A stretch of DNA of 64,000 nucleotides from Nocardia carnea (GTDB lineage Bacteria > Actinomycetota > Actinomycetes > Mycobacteriales > Mycobacteriaceae). This document shows, one piece after another, positions 8,461-17,380 of this stretch. Positions within the stretch are counted from its first letter, which is position 1, and each line of letters begins with the position of its first letter. The notes beneath the pieces are model-generated. The model searched no databases. It was not told where the DNA came from and worked only from the letters and a program-made list of their open reading frames with translations. The DNA is taken from contig NZ_JARWPM010000149.1 in NCBI RefSeq assembly GCF_029869215.1, positions 1 to 64,000 of the forward strand, given 5' to 3'. Position numbers and translations under genes: made by a program.

Positions 8461-9132
8461 TCAGCGGCCGGCGGCCGTGGCGCGCTGCTCCGCGGCCCAC
8501 GCGGTGGTGAGTACCGGCGCCGCGGGATCCTGCGGCGGGATCCAATGTCCGCGATGGCGGCGTTTGGCTTCGAGATAGGCGGCGGCACGTTCGCTGAGCG
8601 GTGCGGTGTGCAGGGGTTCGGGCGCGACATCGATATCCGCGGCGCGCAGGGCCTCGACCTTGTCGGGATTGTTGGTCAGCAACCGGACCTTGGTGAGCCC
8701 CAGGGTCCGCAGGCTTCTCGCGGCGTGCGCGTAGCTGCGGGCGTCGGCGCTGAACCCGAGCTCGCGGTAGGCGGTGAAGGTATCGGCCCCGGTGTGTTCG
8801 GCGTGCCGGTACCCCAAAGCCTTCGCGATGAGCCCCTCGCCGCGGCCCTCCTGCTCGAGGTAGACCAGCACCCCGGCGCCCGCCTCCTGGATGAGGTCGA
8901 GAGATGTGCGGAGTTCGGGACCGCAATCGCAATCCTGGGAGCCGAGTGCTTCACCGTAGAGGCAGCGCGAGTGGATCCGGACCAGGCAGCCGTCCGCGGG
9001 TTCCCCGAAGACCAGCACATGGCCGAGGGACGGCCCACCGTCGACGGCGAATACCTCGAGCTGGATATCGTGGCCGTTGCGGCTGAACCGGTGCCCGGTG
9101 GCGCGAGCGGAGGTCTCCGCGACTGCGGTCAA
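8461..9132 (-). CDS. ribA: GTP cyclohydrolase II
   Basis: A 223-residue enzyme for the first committed step of riboflavin synthesis: GTP is converted to 2,5-diamino-6-ribosylamino-pyrimidinone phosphate, formate and pyrophosphate. The zinc-binding cysteines (C57, C68, C70 in SRCLYGEALGSQDCDCG), the catalytic loop EQEGRGEGL and the C-terminal TNNPDKVEAL motif are all present. It lacks the RibB (DHBP synthase) half found in fused RibBA proteins. The TTG start at 9132 is supported by GAAGGAG at 8 nt spacing and by family length. It stands apart from other rib genes, so it may be an accessory copy or supply F420/flavin-linked pathways. Confidence 0.92.
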   Translation of the reverse strand: MTAVAETSARATGHRFSRNGHDIQLEVFAVDGGPSLGHVLVFGEPADGCLVRIHSRCLYGEALGSQDCDCGPELRTSLDLIQEAGAGVLVYLEQEGRGEGLIAKALGYRHAEHTGADTFTAYRELGFSADARSYAHAARSLRTLGLTKVRLLTNNPDKVEALRAADIDVAPEPLHTAPLSERAAAYLEAKRRHRGHWIPPQDPAAPVLTTAWAAEQRATAAGR

Positions 9133-9351
9133 GGTCGGTACTCCTTCGATGCTGTGTCGATACCGCACATATGGGTGGGGCCGTGCCTCCGCAGCGCCCG
9201 GCCCGCCGTCGGGACATCGTTCCCGTGCGAGGGCGGGCCGATAGGTGACTTTACGCCTGCCTGCGGGAATACGCACTCCGTGCGCGGCGGGTCGGTGAGG
9301 TCCGCCGGGCCGGGCCGGGCACCGGGCGATGCCCCGCGGTCCGGGCATCGG

Positions 9352-10866
9352 TCAGTGCCTTTCGGAGGTGAGCCGGATGATGCGGTCCACCTCGTCGGCG
9401 GTGGGCATGGCGCCGGGTACGTCACCGGCGAACGACTGGGTGGCGACCATGGCGGCGGTCGCCCAGGTGTAATCCTGTTCGTCGGCGACCCGGCGGGTGG
9501 GGCCGCCCTCGGTGTCGGGAGCCGGCGGGCGCGAGAGCAACCGGTACACCAGAGCGGCGGAGAAGGCGCCGCGTGAGCCCGGTACGTCGGTGAGCGCGGC
9601 GGCCTGGAAGCGGGGGATATCGAGGGCGAGCCGGTCGGATCGGACCGTACAGCCGAAATCCTCGACGACACAGACGACGCGTGTACCCAGCATCTGCAGT
9701 TGCTGGGCGATATGGGCGCCGGATTGGGCGGGTATTTCGGGGACCATGCTGTCGAGTTCCTGAGTGGAACCGATCAGGTAGTCGACGGTGGACAGGTAGC
9801 GATAGAGGATCTGCGGGGTTTCGACCTCGGCCGCGGTGAGCAGCAGGGTCGGGCGCTGGGGCAGCGCCTGCAGGGTGGCGAGGACCTGTTCGATCACCGG
9901 GAGCGGGGGTTCGAGGGTGACCAGCACGGCGTCGGTGTCGGTGAGCGCTGCCCGGACGGCCGGGCCGGTGAGTTCGGCGGCGGTGAGGCGGATGCGGTCG
10001 TCTTCGCAGAAGATGGTGCCCGCGATCCCGGTTCTGCTGACGATGAGTGCGGTGATCGGGGTGGCGGCGTCGGGCACGACCTTGACCAGCGAGGTGTCGA
10101 CCCGTTCGGCGCGCAGGTAGTCGAGGATGCGGTGGCCCGCCTCGTCGTCGCCGACCGCGGTGATCAGTCGCACGTCGAGACCCAGGCGGGCGGCGGCTAC
10201 GGCGCGGTCGAGCCCTTTGCCGCCGGGGTTGTCGCTGAACCGGCCGCGGGCGAAGGCGCGGGCGTCGGGGATCTCGTCGACCTGATAGATGTGATCGATG
10301 ACGGCGTCGCCGACGACGGTGAGACTGCCGGCTGCGGCGCCCGTGCCGTGGCGGGTGCCGCCGCGGACTGTGCGGGTCTCGGTGTAGACGTTGCCGGTGA
10401 CCAGAAGTGCGGCCAGGGCGGTGAAGGCGCGGCGTTCGGGGGTGGCGCGCAGGGACCGCACGGTGGGGGCCGGAGGGATGGCCTCGGCGTCGGCGATTTC
10501 GTGCAGCCGCCGCCAGTGCGCGGAGAGGTATTGGCGCCGGTCGCCGAGGTCTTGTGAGTAGAGGCCGGCGGGGTCGATATCGGTGGTTTCGGTATCGCGG
10601 AGCAGGCCGAGGGAGAGTTCCGCGTCGGTGATCACGCGGTGGGTCGGGGGGAGGCGCCGGGCGAGTTCGCGGACGACGGGGAGGACGGCGGCGGTGGGGG
10701 TGGTGCCGTGGGCGGCGGCGTAGCGCCGGATGACGGGGAGGTCGAGCAGGGGGCTGATATCGATCTCGGTGGTGGTGAGGCGGTCGGGGCTGAGTCCGGA
10801 GCGTTTGCAGAGCCGGGTCAGGATATTGCGGATTGCGACGATGGCGGTGTCGTCGGTGGGGGACAT
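9352..10866 (-). CDS. PfkB-family kinase-like protein with N-terminal extension and degenerate active site
   Basis: A 504-residue protein. Residues 1 to about 175 are an extension I do not recognise; it includes a small domain (RLTTTEIDISPLLDLPVIRR) that may bind nucleic acid or protein. From about 182 it is a ribokinase/PfkB fold: TVVGDAVIDHIYQV, NPGGKGLDRAVAAARLG (sugar-binding GGKG) and TDVPGSRGAFSAAL. In active PfkB enzymes the last motif is DTTGAGDAF, whose second Asp is the catalytic base. Here that position is Gly433 (codon 9568-9570) and the anion hole is GSRG. This therefore looks like a pseudokinase or a ligand-sensing regulator rather than a working sugar kinase. The ATG at 10866 follows AAAGGTGAG. 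It is divergent from a small unknown gene. Confidence 0.8.
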   Translation of the reverse strand: MSPTDDTAIVAIRNILTRLCKRSGLSPDRLTTTEIDISPLLDLPVIRRYAAAHGTTPTAAVLPVVRELARRLPPTHRVITDAELSLGLLRDTETTDIDPAGLYSQDLGDRRQYLSAHWRRLHEIADAEAIPPAPTVRSLRATPERRAFTALAALLVTGNVYTETRTVRGGTRHGTGAAAGSLTVVGDAVIDHIYQVDEIPDARAFARGRFSDNPGGKGLDRAVAAARLGLDVRLITAVGDDEAGHRILDYLRAERVDTSLVKVVPDAATPITALIVSRTGIAGTIFCEDDRIRLTAAELTGPAVRAALTDTDAVLVTLEPPLPVIEQVLATLQALPQRPTLLLTAAEVETPQILYRYLSTVDYLIGSTQELDSMVPEIPAQSGAHIAQQLQMLGTRVVCVVEDFGCTVRSDRLALDIPRFQAAALTDVPGSRGAFSAALVYRLLSRPPAPDTEGGPTRRVADEQDYTWATAAMVATQSFAGDVPGAMPTADEVDRIIRLTSERH

Positions 10867-11236
10867 TCCGCTCACCTTTCTGGTGTTTCGCCGTCGCCGA
10901 GGGGTTTCGACCCGGTCACTATCGGCAATAACCATAGTGCAGGACGGCGTTTGACATTGGCATTGACCCGCGGAACTGTCAAATGACACACTCGAATCAG
11001 CGTTTTCCCTCGATCAGAGGAACGGGAGGGCCTGGTGATGACAATGACGACAGCCCGGTTCCGCGGACACCGTTATCCAGCACGTCGCCGCGCCACCTGC
11101 GCCGGGACGGATCCGGAGGCTTTCTCCGCGACGGCGCCCTGAGCGCCCGGCAGTCCGTCCTTATCCCGACGGCAGCGATGCCGTGCCGGCCGGAGACCGG
11201 CCCGGTCTCGGTGCCGAGCCCCCTGAGGAGGCAGCT
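10867..11236. promoter_or_regulatory. Divergent promoter region with nested inverted repeats
   Basis: This 370-bp gap separates the pseudokinase gene (leftward) from a small unknown gene (rightward). It contains TTTGACA at 10950-10956 and TGTCAAA at 10977-10983, forming a 7-bp inverted repeat. The overlapping palindrome TGTCA-AA-TGACA lies at 10977-10988. The arms also read as TTGACA -35 hexamers facing both ways. This arrangement suits an operator controlling both genes. The rest of the gap shows no gene. Confidence 0.45.
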
Positions 11237-11617
11237 GTGACCATCCATATCACCGACTGGCTGATGACCAGCGGTATCTCCCCCGAATTCGCCGAGCGTG
11301 TGCAGACCCGTCACGGATCGTCGTGGCTGCTGAGCTGGTTGCCGCAGCGGGCCCTGTCGTTCGAACAGGCCTATGCCGCTATGGAACTCGACGAGATCCT
11401 GTCCGATCCGCGGCTGGTGCACGACACCGCGGCGCTTGCCCGGGCGCACGAGCGGGTGGAAATGGTCGGATTGGTATGGGAGCAGGTCGTGTATCTGCTC
11501 GCCGCCCGGGTCGAGGCGCGGTTGCTGGAGGCGCAGGTACTGCAGGACCCACCGGCCACCGAGCCCGCGCCGTACCGGGATGATCCCGGCGCCATCCGCA
11601 GCGGGTCCGCCGCCTGA
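11237..11617 (+). CDS. Conserved hypothetical protein (126 aa)
   Basis: I do not recognise the family. The 126-residue protein is acidic and largely helical, with aromatic-rich segments (ITDWLMTSG, SSWLLSWLPQR) and a long helix EMVGLVWEQVVYLLAARVEA. It has no signal peptide or membrane segment, and the tail is disordered and proline-rich. The GTG at 11237 is supported by a strong GAGGAGG ribosome site. Codon use matches real genes of the window. It is divergent from the PfkB-like pseudokinase and convergent with pyrD, whose stop is 19 bp away. Confidence 0.65.
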   Translation: MTIHITDWLMTSGISPEFAERVQTRHGSSWLLSWLPQRALSFEQAYAAMELDEILSDPRLVHDTAALARAHERVEMVGLVWEQVVYLLAARVEARLLEAQVLQDPPATEPAPYRDDPGAIRSGSAA

Positions 11618-11635
11618 GGCGGTAGTCCGGCCTGG

Positions 11636-12721
11636 TCAGTGCGGTGTGGTGTGGCCGGCGCCCACGGCGTCGGCCACACTGCGGTACCCGCCGGCGCGTA
11701 GCCGCGCGGCGATTCCGCGATGGATACGCCGCGTCCACAGCGGCCCGCCGTAGATGAAACCGGTGTAGCCCTGCAGCAGGGAGGCGCCGGCGAGGATACG
11801 TTCCCAGGCCTGGTCGGGAGTTTCGATACCGCCGACCGAGATCAGGGCGATCCGGTCACCCACCCGGGCGTAGAGCCGTCGCAGTACTTCCAAGGAGCGT
11901 TCGGCCACCGGAGGTCCGGACAGGCCGCCCGCACCGAGGGCGTCGACCTCCGCGGCCGCGCTGCGCAGCCCGTCGCGGCCGATCGTGGTGTTGGTGGCCA
12001 CGATTCCGGCCAGGCCGAGTTCCACGGCCAGGTCGGCCACGGCGTCGACGTCCTCGTCGGACAGGTCGGGCGCGATCTTCACCAGAACCGGCACCCGCAC
12101 ACTGTCGAGAACCGCCGCCAGCACGGGCCGCAGCGACTGCACGGCCTGCAGATCCCGCAGCCCCGGGGTGTTGGGGGAGCTGACATTGACGACCACGAAA
12201 TCGGCATGCGGTCCGAGCAGCCGGGCGCTCGTGGCGTAGTCGCCGGCCGCGTGTTCGGCGTCGACGACCTTGGTTTTGCCGATATTCGCACCGATCGGCA
12301 CGGCCGGTACCCGGCTGTGCAGCCGGGCCGCGGCGGCCGCGGCGCCGTGGTTGTTGAAACCCATCCGGTTGATCAGGGCGCGGTCGGCGGGCAGCCGGAA
12401 CAGCCGCGGCTGCGGATTACCCGGCTGGGCGGCCGCGGTGACGGTGCCGATCTCGGCGAATCCGAAACCGAGTGCGCCCCAGGCGTTCACCCCGGTGGCG
12501 TCCTTGTCGAACCCGGCGGCCAGGCCGAGGGGCGCGGGGAAATCGACCCCGAACACGGTGGTGCGCAGAAGAGGGTCCGGGACGGCGAACAGGCGATGCA
12601 GCAGCGCCCGGGTGGGGGCGAATGCGGTGGCGGCGCGGATGACACCGAAGACGAGCCGGTGGATCCGTTCCGGCGGCACCAGGAACATCAGGCGCAGCAA
12701 TAATCGGTACAGCACGCTCAT
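11636..12721 (-). CDS. pyrD: Dihydroorotate dehydrogenase (quinone), class 2
   Basis: A 361-residue membrane-associated flavoenzyme oxidising dihydroorotate to orotate in pyrimidine synthesis and passing electrons to quinone. The N-terminal helical membrane anchor ([19 protein letters not shown]) marks class 2. The FMN barrel shows [32 protein letters not shown], the catalytic-serine loop [15 protein letters not shown], and [17 protein letters not shown] phosphate-binding segment [15 protein letters not shown] lies near the end. Its ATG overlaps the preceding DUF5703 stop as ATGA, indicating coupled translation. In M. tuberculosis pyrD (Rv2139) likewise neighbours lppL. Confidence 0.96.
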   Translation of the reverse strand: MSVLYRLLLRLMFLVPPERIHRLVFGVIRAATAFAPTRALLHRLFAVPDPLLRTTVFGVDFPAPLGLAAGFDKDATGVNAWGALGFGFAEIGTVTAAAQPGNPQPRLFRLPADRALINRMGFNNHGAAAAAARLHSRVPAVPIGANIGKTKVVDAEHAAGDYATSARLLGPHADFVVVNVSSPNTPGLRDLQAVQSLRPVLAAVLDSVRVPVLVKIAPDLSDEDVDAVADLAVELGLAGIVATNTTIGRDGLRSAAAEVDALGAGGLSGPPVAERSLEVLRRLYARVGDRIALISVGGIETPDQAWERILAGASLLQGYTGFIYGGPLWTRRIHRGIAARLRAGGYRSVADAVGAGHTTPH

Positions 12722-12984
12722 AGCTCCGTGGTGTGGCCTGCCGGGCTGCTGAGCGCGGTTTTGCGGCGGCGCAGCAGGACGCGACGGCTGCCGTCGGTGT
12801 AGGCGCGGACGCGGGACAGTTCCCAGCCACCGAATTCGGCCTGGATCGCGAGTCGCATGGAGGCGGTGACCCGGGTGACGTCGGGCGGCAGGCGCAGCGG
12901 GATGTATTCGTAGTCGTCGGTGCTGGATTCCCAGCCGGCCGGGAGTTTCGTCCGCGTCGCCGCGCCGTGGTGCGTGGATGCCAT
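12718..12984 (-). CDS. DUF5703 family small protein
   Basis: An 88-residue basic protein of unknown function, conserved beside pyrD in mycolic-acid actinomycetes. Features include [21 protein letters not shown], an amphipathic middle, [11 protein letters not shown] and a terminal LLRRRK. The family pattern YEYxPLRLPxxVTR is why I assign DUF5703. It overlaps the upstream lipoprotein gene (TGATG) and the downstream pyrD (ATGA), so all three are translated in one coupled operon. Confidence 0.75.
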   Translation of the reverse strand: MASTHHGAATRTKLPAGWESSTDDYEYIPLRLPPDVTRVTASMRLAIQAEFGGWELSRVRAYTDGSRRVLLRRRKTALSSPAGHTTEL

Positions 12985-14048
12985 CACTGCCCTCTCTCGC
13001 GCTGGTCCGCGGATATCCGTTGCAGACCTGGTTCGGTGGCGGAGCCGATGTAGAGATCGCCGGTGCCGGCGTCGACGGTGACCGCGTTCGGTTGCCGGAC
13101 GGTGGGGTAGCGGCCCACTTCGCGCGGTATTCCCGTCGACAGGTCGTAGCCGACGATCTCGTTGCTCTGCGTGCACGTCACCCATACGGTGTCAGAACGC
13201 CGGTCATAGGCGAGTGCGTAAGGCGATGATCCTACCGGGTAGCGCTGTCGCAGGACGAGGGGAGCGGTGGTGAACACCAGCAGCTGGCCGCTGTCGGGGT
13301 CGCTGACGATCACCCGGTCGAAGGAGGCTTCGACGAGGTTCGCGGCCCCGGTTCCGGCGCGTAGCGCCAAGCCCAGGTTCTCGTATTCGGGTCCGATCTC
13401 GGTGAGCAGGGTCTGGCGGCGGTCGAGCACGGCCAGGGTGTCACCGGTGAGGGCGATCGCGTCGGCGGCGGCGAGCCCGGTGACGGTGTGCCGGATCGCG
13501 CCGTCGCGGTCTAGAACCAGGACCCGGCCGTCGGCCGTGCCGGCGAGCAGGGTGCCGTCCGGGCGGGAGCGCACGCTGTGCAGGTCGCCGTCGGCGGGAA
13601 TCTCGGTGACTTCCCGCCCGGCTGCGTCGATCCGCAGGACCATCCCGTCGGCCGCGGCCAGGAATTCGCCAGGGGTACCGGCGGTGACGGCGCGGGCCGG
13701 GCGGGGGAGCCGGACCCCATGGCCGGTGGGCGGCCGGGTGGCGGGGTCGAGGACGGTGAGTGTGCTGCCGGACGGGTCGAGGCCGGCGAGCAGCCCGCTG
13801 CCCGGGTCGGCGGCGAGGGCGGCGAGCGGAGTGGGGACCGGGTAGACGTCGCCGGCCGGGGTGGTGGCGACCGGCGGTGCGGCGGCCGGGGTGGCCGGTT
13901 CGCGGGTGGGTGCGTCGCCCGCGCCGGTATCGGAATCACCGGAGCAGCCCGCCAGCAGTGCGGCCGTGAGCAGCAGGACGGCGACGGTACCGCGTGATCG
14001 CCGGTGTCGCGCTCGTCTCGCCGGTTCCGGAAACGACCGATACTGCAT
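12984..14048 (-). CDS. Secreted lipoprotein with beta-propeller-like repeats (LppL/Rv2138-like)
   Basis: A 354-residue lipoprotein: basic N-terminus, hydrophobic segment [15 protein letters not shown] and a lipobox cysteine at residue 35, followed by a Thr/Pro/Ala-rich linker. The rest has YncE/NHL-style propeller repeats such as [31 protein letters not shown], and [19 protein letters not shown]. By position next to pyrD and by length it corresponds to mycobacterial LppL. Its function is unknown; it is probably anchored to the outer face of the plasma membrane. It is the first gene of a three-gene operon ending in pyrD. Confidence 0.82.
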   Translation of the reverse strand: MQYRSFPEPARRARHRRSRGTVAVLLLTAALLAGCSGDSDTGAGDAPTREPATPAAAPPVATTPAGDVYPVPTPLAALAADPGSGLLAGLDPSGSTLTVLDPATRPPTGHGVRLPRPARAVTAGTPGEFLAAADGMVLRIDAAGREVTEIPADGDLHSVRSRPDGTLLAGTADGRVLVLDRDGAIRHTVTGLAAADAIALTGDTLAVLDRRQTLLTEIGPEYENLGLALRAGTGAANLVEASFDRVIVSDPDSGQLLVFTTAPLVLRQRYPVGSSPYALAYDRRSDTVWVTCTQSNEIVGYDLSTGIPREVGRYPTVRQPNAVTVDAGTGDLYIGSATEPGLQRISADQRERGQ

Positions 14049-14170
14049 GCGATTATCTGACCACGACCGGGTGACCCCGCATGGCAGCGGGGTCCGGGGG
14101 TGTCGGCGCCGGGCGCGGGGTGGGCCGGGTTACCGTACGGATCAGACGGTGCGGAGTTCAGGAGTTGACG

Positions 14171-14518
14171 ATGCACGAGGTGCCGGGATTTTCCGCCGAG
14201 GAAGTGACGACGGGTCCGTTCGCGCACGGGTTCGGCCGTACCGGAGACGGACGGTCGTTCGCTTTCCGTACGGTCCGGGCGACCCTGCAGCTGGAGATCT
14301 ACCGAGCGGATCCGGATTCGGAGGTGCCCGGCCCGGACGATGTGGTGGCGGTGGCCGAGACACCGGTGACCGATATCGATCTCGACGATGCGCGCAGTGT
14401 GGTCGCCGCGGTACGAGATCTGCTGCCGCGGGCGGTATCCCCGGCGGGGAGCCGTAATGTTCCGACCGTACGGGCGCTGCTCGCCCGTATCGGTTCGGTG
14501 ATCGAAGGTAGGCAGTGA
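14171..14518 (+). CDS. Conserved hypothetical protein (115 aa)
   Basis: A 115-residue acidic protein that I cannot place in a named family. It shows alternating strands (FAFRTVRATLQLEIYR), a hydrophobic/acidic middle (VVAVAETPVTDIDLDD) and a C-terminal helix ending IGSVIEGRQ. No signal peptide is present. The ATG at 14171 follows GGAG. Its TGA overlaps the GTG start of the next lipoprotein gene, so it opens a coupled three-gene operon with the Mtb12-like lipoprotein and the MMPL transporter. A hairpin (GACCCCGC, 6-nt loop, GCGGGGTC) at 14073-14094 lies in its upstream region. Confidence 0.65.
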   Translation: MHEVPGFSAEEVTTGPFAHGFGRTGDGRSFAFRTVRATLQLEIYRADPDSEVPGPDDVVAVAETPVTDIDLDDARSVVAAVRDLLPRAVSPAGSRNVPTVRALLARIGSVIEGRQ

Positions 14519-15090
14519 GTGGTATGCAGGACATGATGCGGTACACACCTGTTCTCCGTCTGGGACGCGCGCTGCGCGTCGGTGCGGCCGTGGCGGCGTC
14601 GGCCGCGGTGGTGATGGTCGCCGGATGCGGGACCGGTGCGGACGAGGACGCGGTGGCCGCGGCCCGGTCGTCGGCGAAGGCGGCGTTGTCGTCATCGGCG
14701 GCGGCGACCTCGCGGGCACTGGCGTCGCGGTCGCTGCCGACGGCGGCGGAACTGGACGCCCAGATCAAACAGGCGCTGGATCCCGCGTTGCCTGATTCGG
14801 AGCGGACGGCTCTCATCGAAGACGGCGAGGCCTTCAAGGACGCGATCCCGGATATGTACAAGGCGCTACAGGACAATCCGCGCGCTGTGTACGGGGTGAC
14901 CGATCCGGTGTTCGACAATCACGACGGCACGGTGACGGCGACGTTGCGCCTGGACAAGGACGGCTCGGGCACCGCGGTCCGCACCACCGTCGTGCATTTC
15001 ATCTATCTCGACGGTGCCTGGAAACTGTCGCGGACGGATCTGTGCGGGATCCTGCGGTCGGCCGACTACCGCACCCCGGCCTGCGGGTAG
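14515..15090 (+). CDS. Mtb12-like (low-molecular-weight antigen) lipoprotein
   Basis: A 191-residue secreted lipoprotein with hydrophobic signal VGAAVAASAAVVMVAGC (lipidated Cys about 38) and an Ala/Ser-rich stalk. The C-terminal domain has TAAELDAQIKQALDPALPDS and DGTVTATLRLDKDG. Its end, HFIYLDGAWKLSRTDLCGIL, resembles the mycobacterial Mtb12/CFP-2 domain (VTFVDQDGWKLSR). The GTG start at 14515 overlaps the previous stop as GTGA; an ATG at 14524 is an alternative. It is followed after 15 bp by an MMPL pump, so it could be a periplasmic partner of that transporter. That partnership is inferred from position only. Confidence 0.72.
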   Translation: MSGMQDMMRYTPVLRLGRALRVGAAVAASAAVVMVAGCGTGADEDAVAAARSSAKAALSSSAAATSRALASRSLPTAAELDAQIKQALDPALPDSERTALIEDGEAFKDAIPDMYKALQDNPRAVYGVTDPVFDNHDGTVTATLRLDKDGSGTAVRTTVVHFIYLDGAWKLSRTDLCGILRSADYRTPACG

Positions 15091-15105
15091 GAGCGGGCCG
15101 GCGAG

Positions 15106-17277
15106 ATGGTGACGGCGGGAACCCATCGGTGGGGTCGTTTCGTGTACCGGCACCGGGTGGCGGTGCTGGTGGTTTCCCTGGCCCTGGTCGGCTTGTCGGG
15201 ACTGTTCGGGCGGGATCTGGCGGATCGGCTCACCCAGGACGGCTGGTTCGACGAGTCCAGTGAATCGGTGGCGGCGTCGAAACTGGCCGACGCTACGTTC
15301 GGCCGCGATACCGACAGCGATGTGATCGCCTTGTACACCGCGCCCGCAGGCGTGACGGTCGACGATCCGGGGGTGCGGGCGGCGGTGACCGCGCAGCTCG
15401 CCGGCCTGCTCCGCGACCACCCGGACCGGGTGCTGCGTATCGACAGCTATTGGGACAGTGCCCTGTCGGGACAGTTCGCCGACGATTCCCGCACGCACGC
15501 GTTCGCGAGCATCGGCCTGCGCGGTGAGGGTTCGGCGACGGTCGACAACTATCTGGCGATCGCCGGCGATCTGGACGCGGGCGAACCGGGTGCGGGTCCC
15601 GGCGGCACCACGGTACAACTGGCGGGGCTGCAGCCGGTGGTGGAAGGCATCAACACCGGGATGCAGGACGATATCCGGCGCGCGGAGATGATCGCGCTAC
15701 CGCTGGTGGCGCTGCTGCTGTACTTCGTCTTCGGCGGGGTGGTGGCGGCGCTGCTGCCGGTGCTGGTGGGCGGTATGACGATCCTGGGCACGCAGGGGAT
15801 CATGCGGCTGCTCACCGGCCATATCGAGGTGAATGTTTTCGCCGGCGCGGTGGTGACCCTGGTGAGCCTGGGCCTGGCGATCGACTACGGCTTGTTCACG
15901 GTGACACGGTTCCGTGAGGAGCTGGCCGCGGGCCGCTCGGTGGAAGACGCGGTGGCGCGCACGGTGGCGACCGCGGGGCGCACCGTGATGTTCTCGGCGG
16001 CGATCATCGCGGTGAGTCTGGGGGCGCTGTTCATCTATCCGAACGGCGTGCTGCGGTCGGTGCCCTACGGCGGGATCAGTTCGGTGCTGCTGGCGGCGGT
16101 GCTGTCGGTGACCGCGCTACCGGCGATGCTGGCGATCGTGGGCCACCGGGTCGATCTGTGGCAGTGGCGCCGGTTCGCCCGCGCGAGCACCGAGGCCGAG
16201 ATCGATCGCGGGATCTTCTCCCGGCTGGCGGTGTGGGCGATGGCGCGCCCGTGGGCGGTGATCGTGCCCGTGGTGCTGGGTCTGCTGTTGCTGATGGTTC
16301 CGTTCCGGCATATCGAGTTCGGCGGGCTGAGCGAGAAGTATCTGGCGCAGGACAACCCGGCCCGGGTCGCGCAGGAGAAGTTCGACGCGTTGTTTCCGGG
16401 TTTCCGCACCGAACCGCTGCGGCTGGTGGTGACGGGCGCGGACGCGCGGCAGTTGAGCGATATCCGATGGCAAGCGAATATGACGCCCGGTCTGACCGGC
16501 CCGTTCGAACCGGCCGCGCCGACCCGCGACGGGATCAATGTGCTGGAAGCGGGCCTGGTGGACGAACGCGCCGCCGATACCGCGATCGCGGTGCTGCGCG
16601 ATATCGAGGAGCCGGCGGGCGTGCGGGTGCTGGTGGCCGGGGTCCCGGCGCTGGAACGCGACAGTATCCACGGGCTGCTCGAGGGCCTCCCGCTGCTGGC
16701 ACTGCTGTTGGTGGCGGCGGCACTGGCCTTGATGTACGCGGCGTTCCGGTCGTTGATCCTGGCGGTGAAGGCGGTCGCGATGTCGGCGCTGAGCCTGGGC
16801 GCCACGCTCGGCATCCTCACCTGGATCTTCGTGGAGGGCCACGGCGCGGAACTGTTCGATTTCACCCCGGGCCCGCTGATGTTCGCGGTGCTGGTGCTGA
16901 TCGTGACCGTGGTGTTCGGGTTGTCCACCGATTACGAGGTGTTCCTGCTGTCGCGGGTGGCCGAAGCGCGTGCCGGCGGCGCGGACCCGCCGGAATCGAT
17001 CCGCTACGGCATCGCGCACACCGGTGGGGTCATCACTTCGGCGGCGGCGATCCTGATCGTGGTGACGGGCGCGTTCGGTTTCTCGGAGCTGGTGATGATG
17101 CAGTACATCGCCTACGGGATGATCGCGGCACTGGTCCTGGATGCCACGGTGATCCGGATGCTGCTCACCCCGGCGGTGCTGAAATTGATCTGGCGGGCGA
17201 AACCGGCCGGCCGCAACGGCGGTGACCGGCCGACGCCGGAAGCGGCCGTTTCCGCGGCGGGTGAAACCCGGCCGTGA
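15106..17277 (+). CDS. MMPL/RND-family membrane transporter
   Basis: A 723-residue integral membrane protein of the MmpL type, probably exporting lipids or hydrophobic compounds by proton motive force. It shows a first helix (VAVLVVSLALVGLSGLFG), a large extracytoplasmic loop, and a five-helix block with VTLVSLGLAIDYGLFTVTRFREE (the conserved GxxxDY proton-relay segment). A second loop follows, then a second block with FGLSTDYEVFLLSRVAEARA. Twelve transmembrane segments fit its length. The preceding lipoprotein gene is 15 bp upstream in the same operon. The cargo is unknown. Confidence 0.93.
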   Translation: MVTAGTHRWGRFVYRHRVAVLVVSLALVGLSGLFGRDLADRLTQDGWFDESSESVAASKLADATFGRDTDSDVIALYTAPAGVTVDDPGVRAAVTAQLAGLLRDHPDRVLRIDSYWDSALSGQFADDSRTHAFASIGLRGEGSATVDNYLAIAGDLDAGEPGAGPGGTTVQLAGLQPVVEGINTGMQDDIRRAEMIALPLVALLLYFVFGGVVAALLPVLVGGMTILGTQGIMRLLTGHIEVNVFAGAVVTLVSLGLAIDYGLFTVTRFREELAAGRSVEDAVARTVATAGRTVMFSAAIIAVSLGALFIYPNGVLRSVPYGGISSVLLAAVLSVTALPAMLAIVGHRVDLWQWRRFARASTEAEIDRGIFSRLAVWAMARPWAVIVPVVLGLLLLMVPFRHIEFGGLSEKYLAQDNPARVAQEKFDALFPGFRTEPLRLVVTGADARQLSDIRWQANMTPGLTGPFEPAAPTRDGINVLEAGLVDERAADTAIAVLRDIEEPAGVRVLVAGVPALERDSIHGLLEGLPLLALLLVAAALALMYAAFRSLILAVKAVAMSALSLGATLGILTWIFVEGHGAELFDFTPGPLMFAVLVLIVTVVFGLSTDYEVFLLSRVAEARAGGADPPESIRYGIAHTGGVITSAAAILIVVTGAFGFSELVMMQYIAYGMIAALVLDATVIRMLLTPAVLKLIWRAKPAGRNGGDRPTPEAAVSAAGETRP

Positions 17278-17309
17278 GCGCCCGCGCGTGTGCCGGCGCC
17301 GGGCGGCGT

Positions 17310-17342
17310 GGGCGGGCAGCGGCCGGGAGCGCCGGCCCGCCC
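17310..17342. terminator. Probable terminator between convergent MMPL and hmuV genes
   Basis: GGGCGGGC at 17310-17317 pairs perfectly with GCCCGCCC at 17335-17342 around a 17-nt, partly self-complementary loop. It lies in the 103-bp gap where two transcription units converge. There is no U-tract. Confidence 0.4.
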
Positions 17343-17380
17343 TCTGCGGTTCCGATGGGCACGGAATTGCCCGCGGGCGG

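Noticed and set aside
6503-8932. Fusion of the acyl-CoA ligase with an upstream extension
   Set aside because: The extra N-terminus is the wrong frame of ribA; family similarity begins at the ATG at 8332.
11610-11622. Terminator hairpin CCGCC-TGA-GGCGG at the end of the 126-aa gene
   Set aside because: Only 5 bp of stem with the stop codon in a 3-nt loop; common by chance at this GC content.
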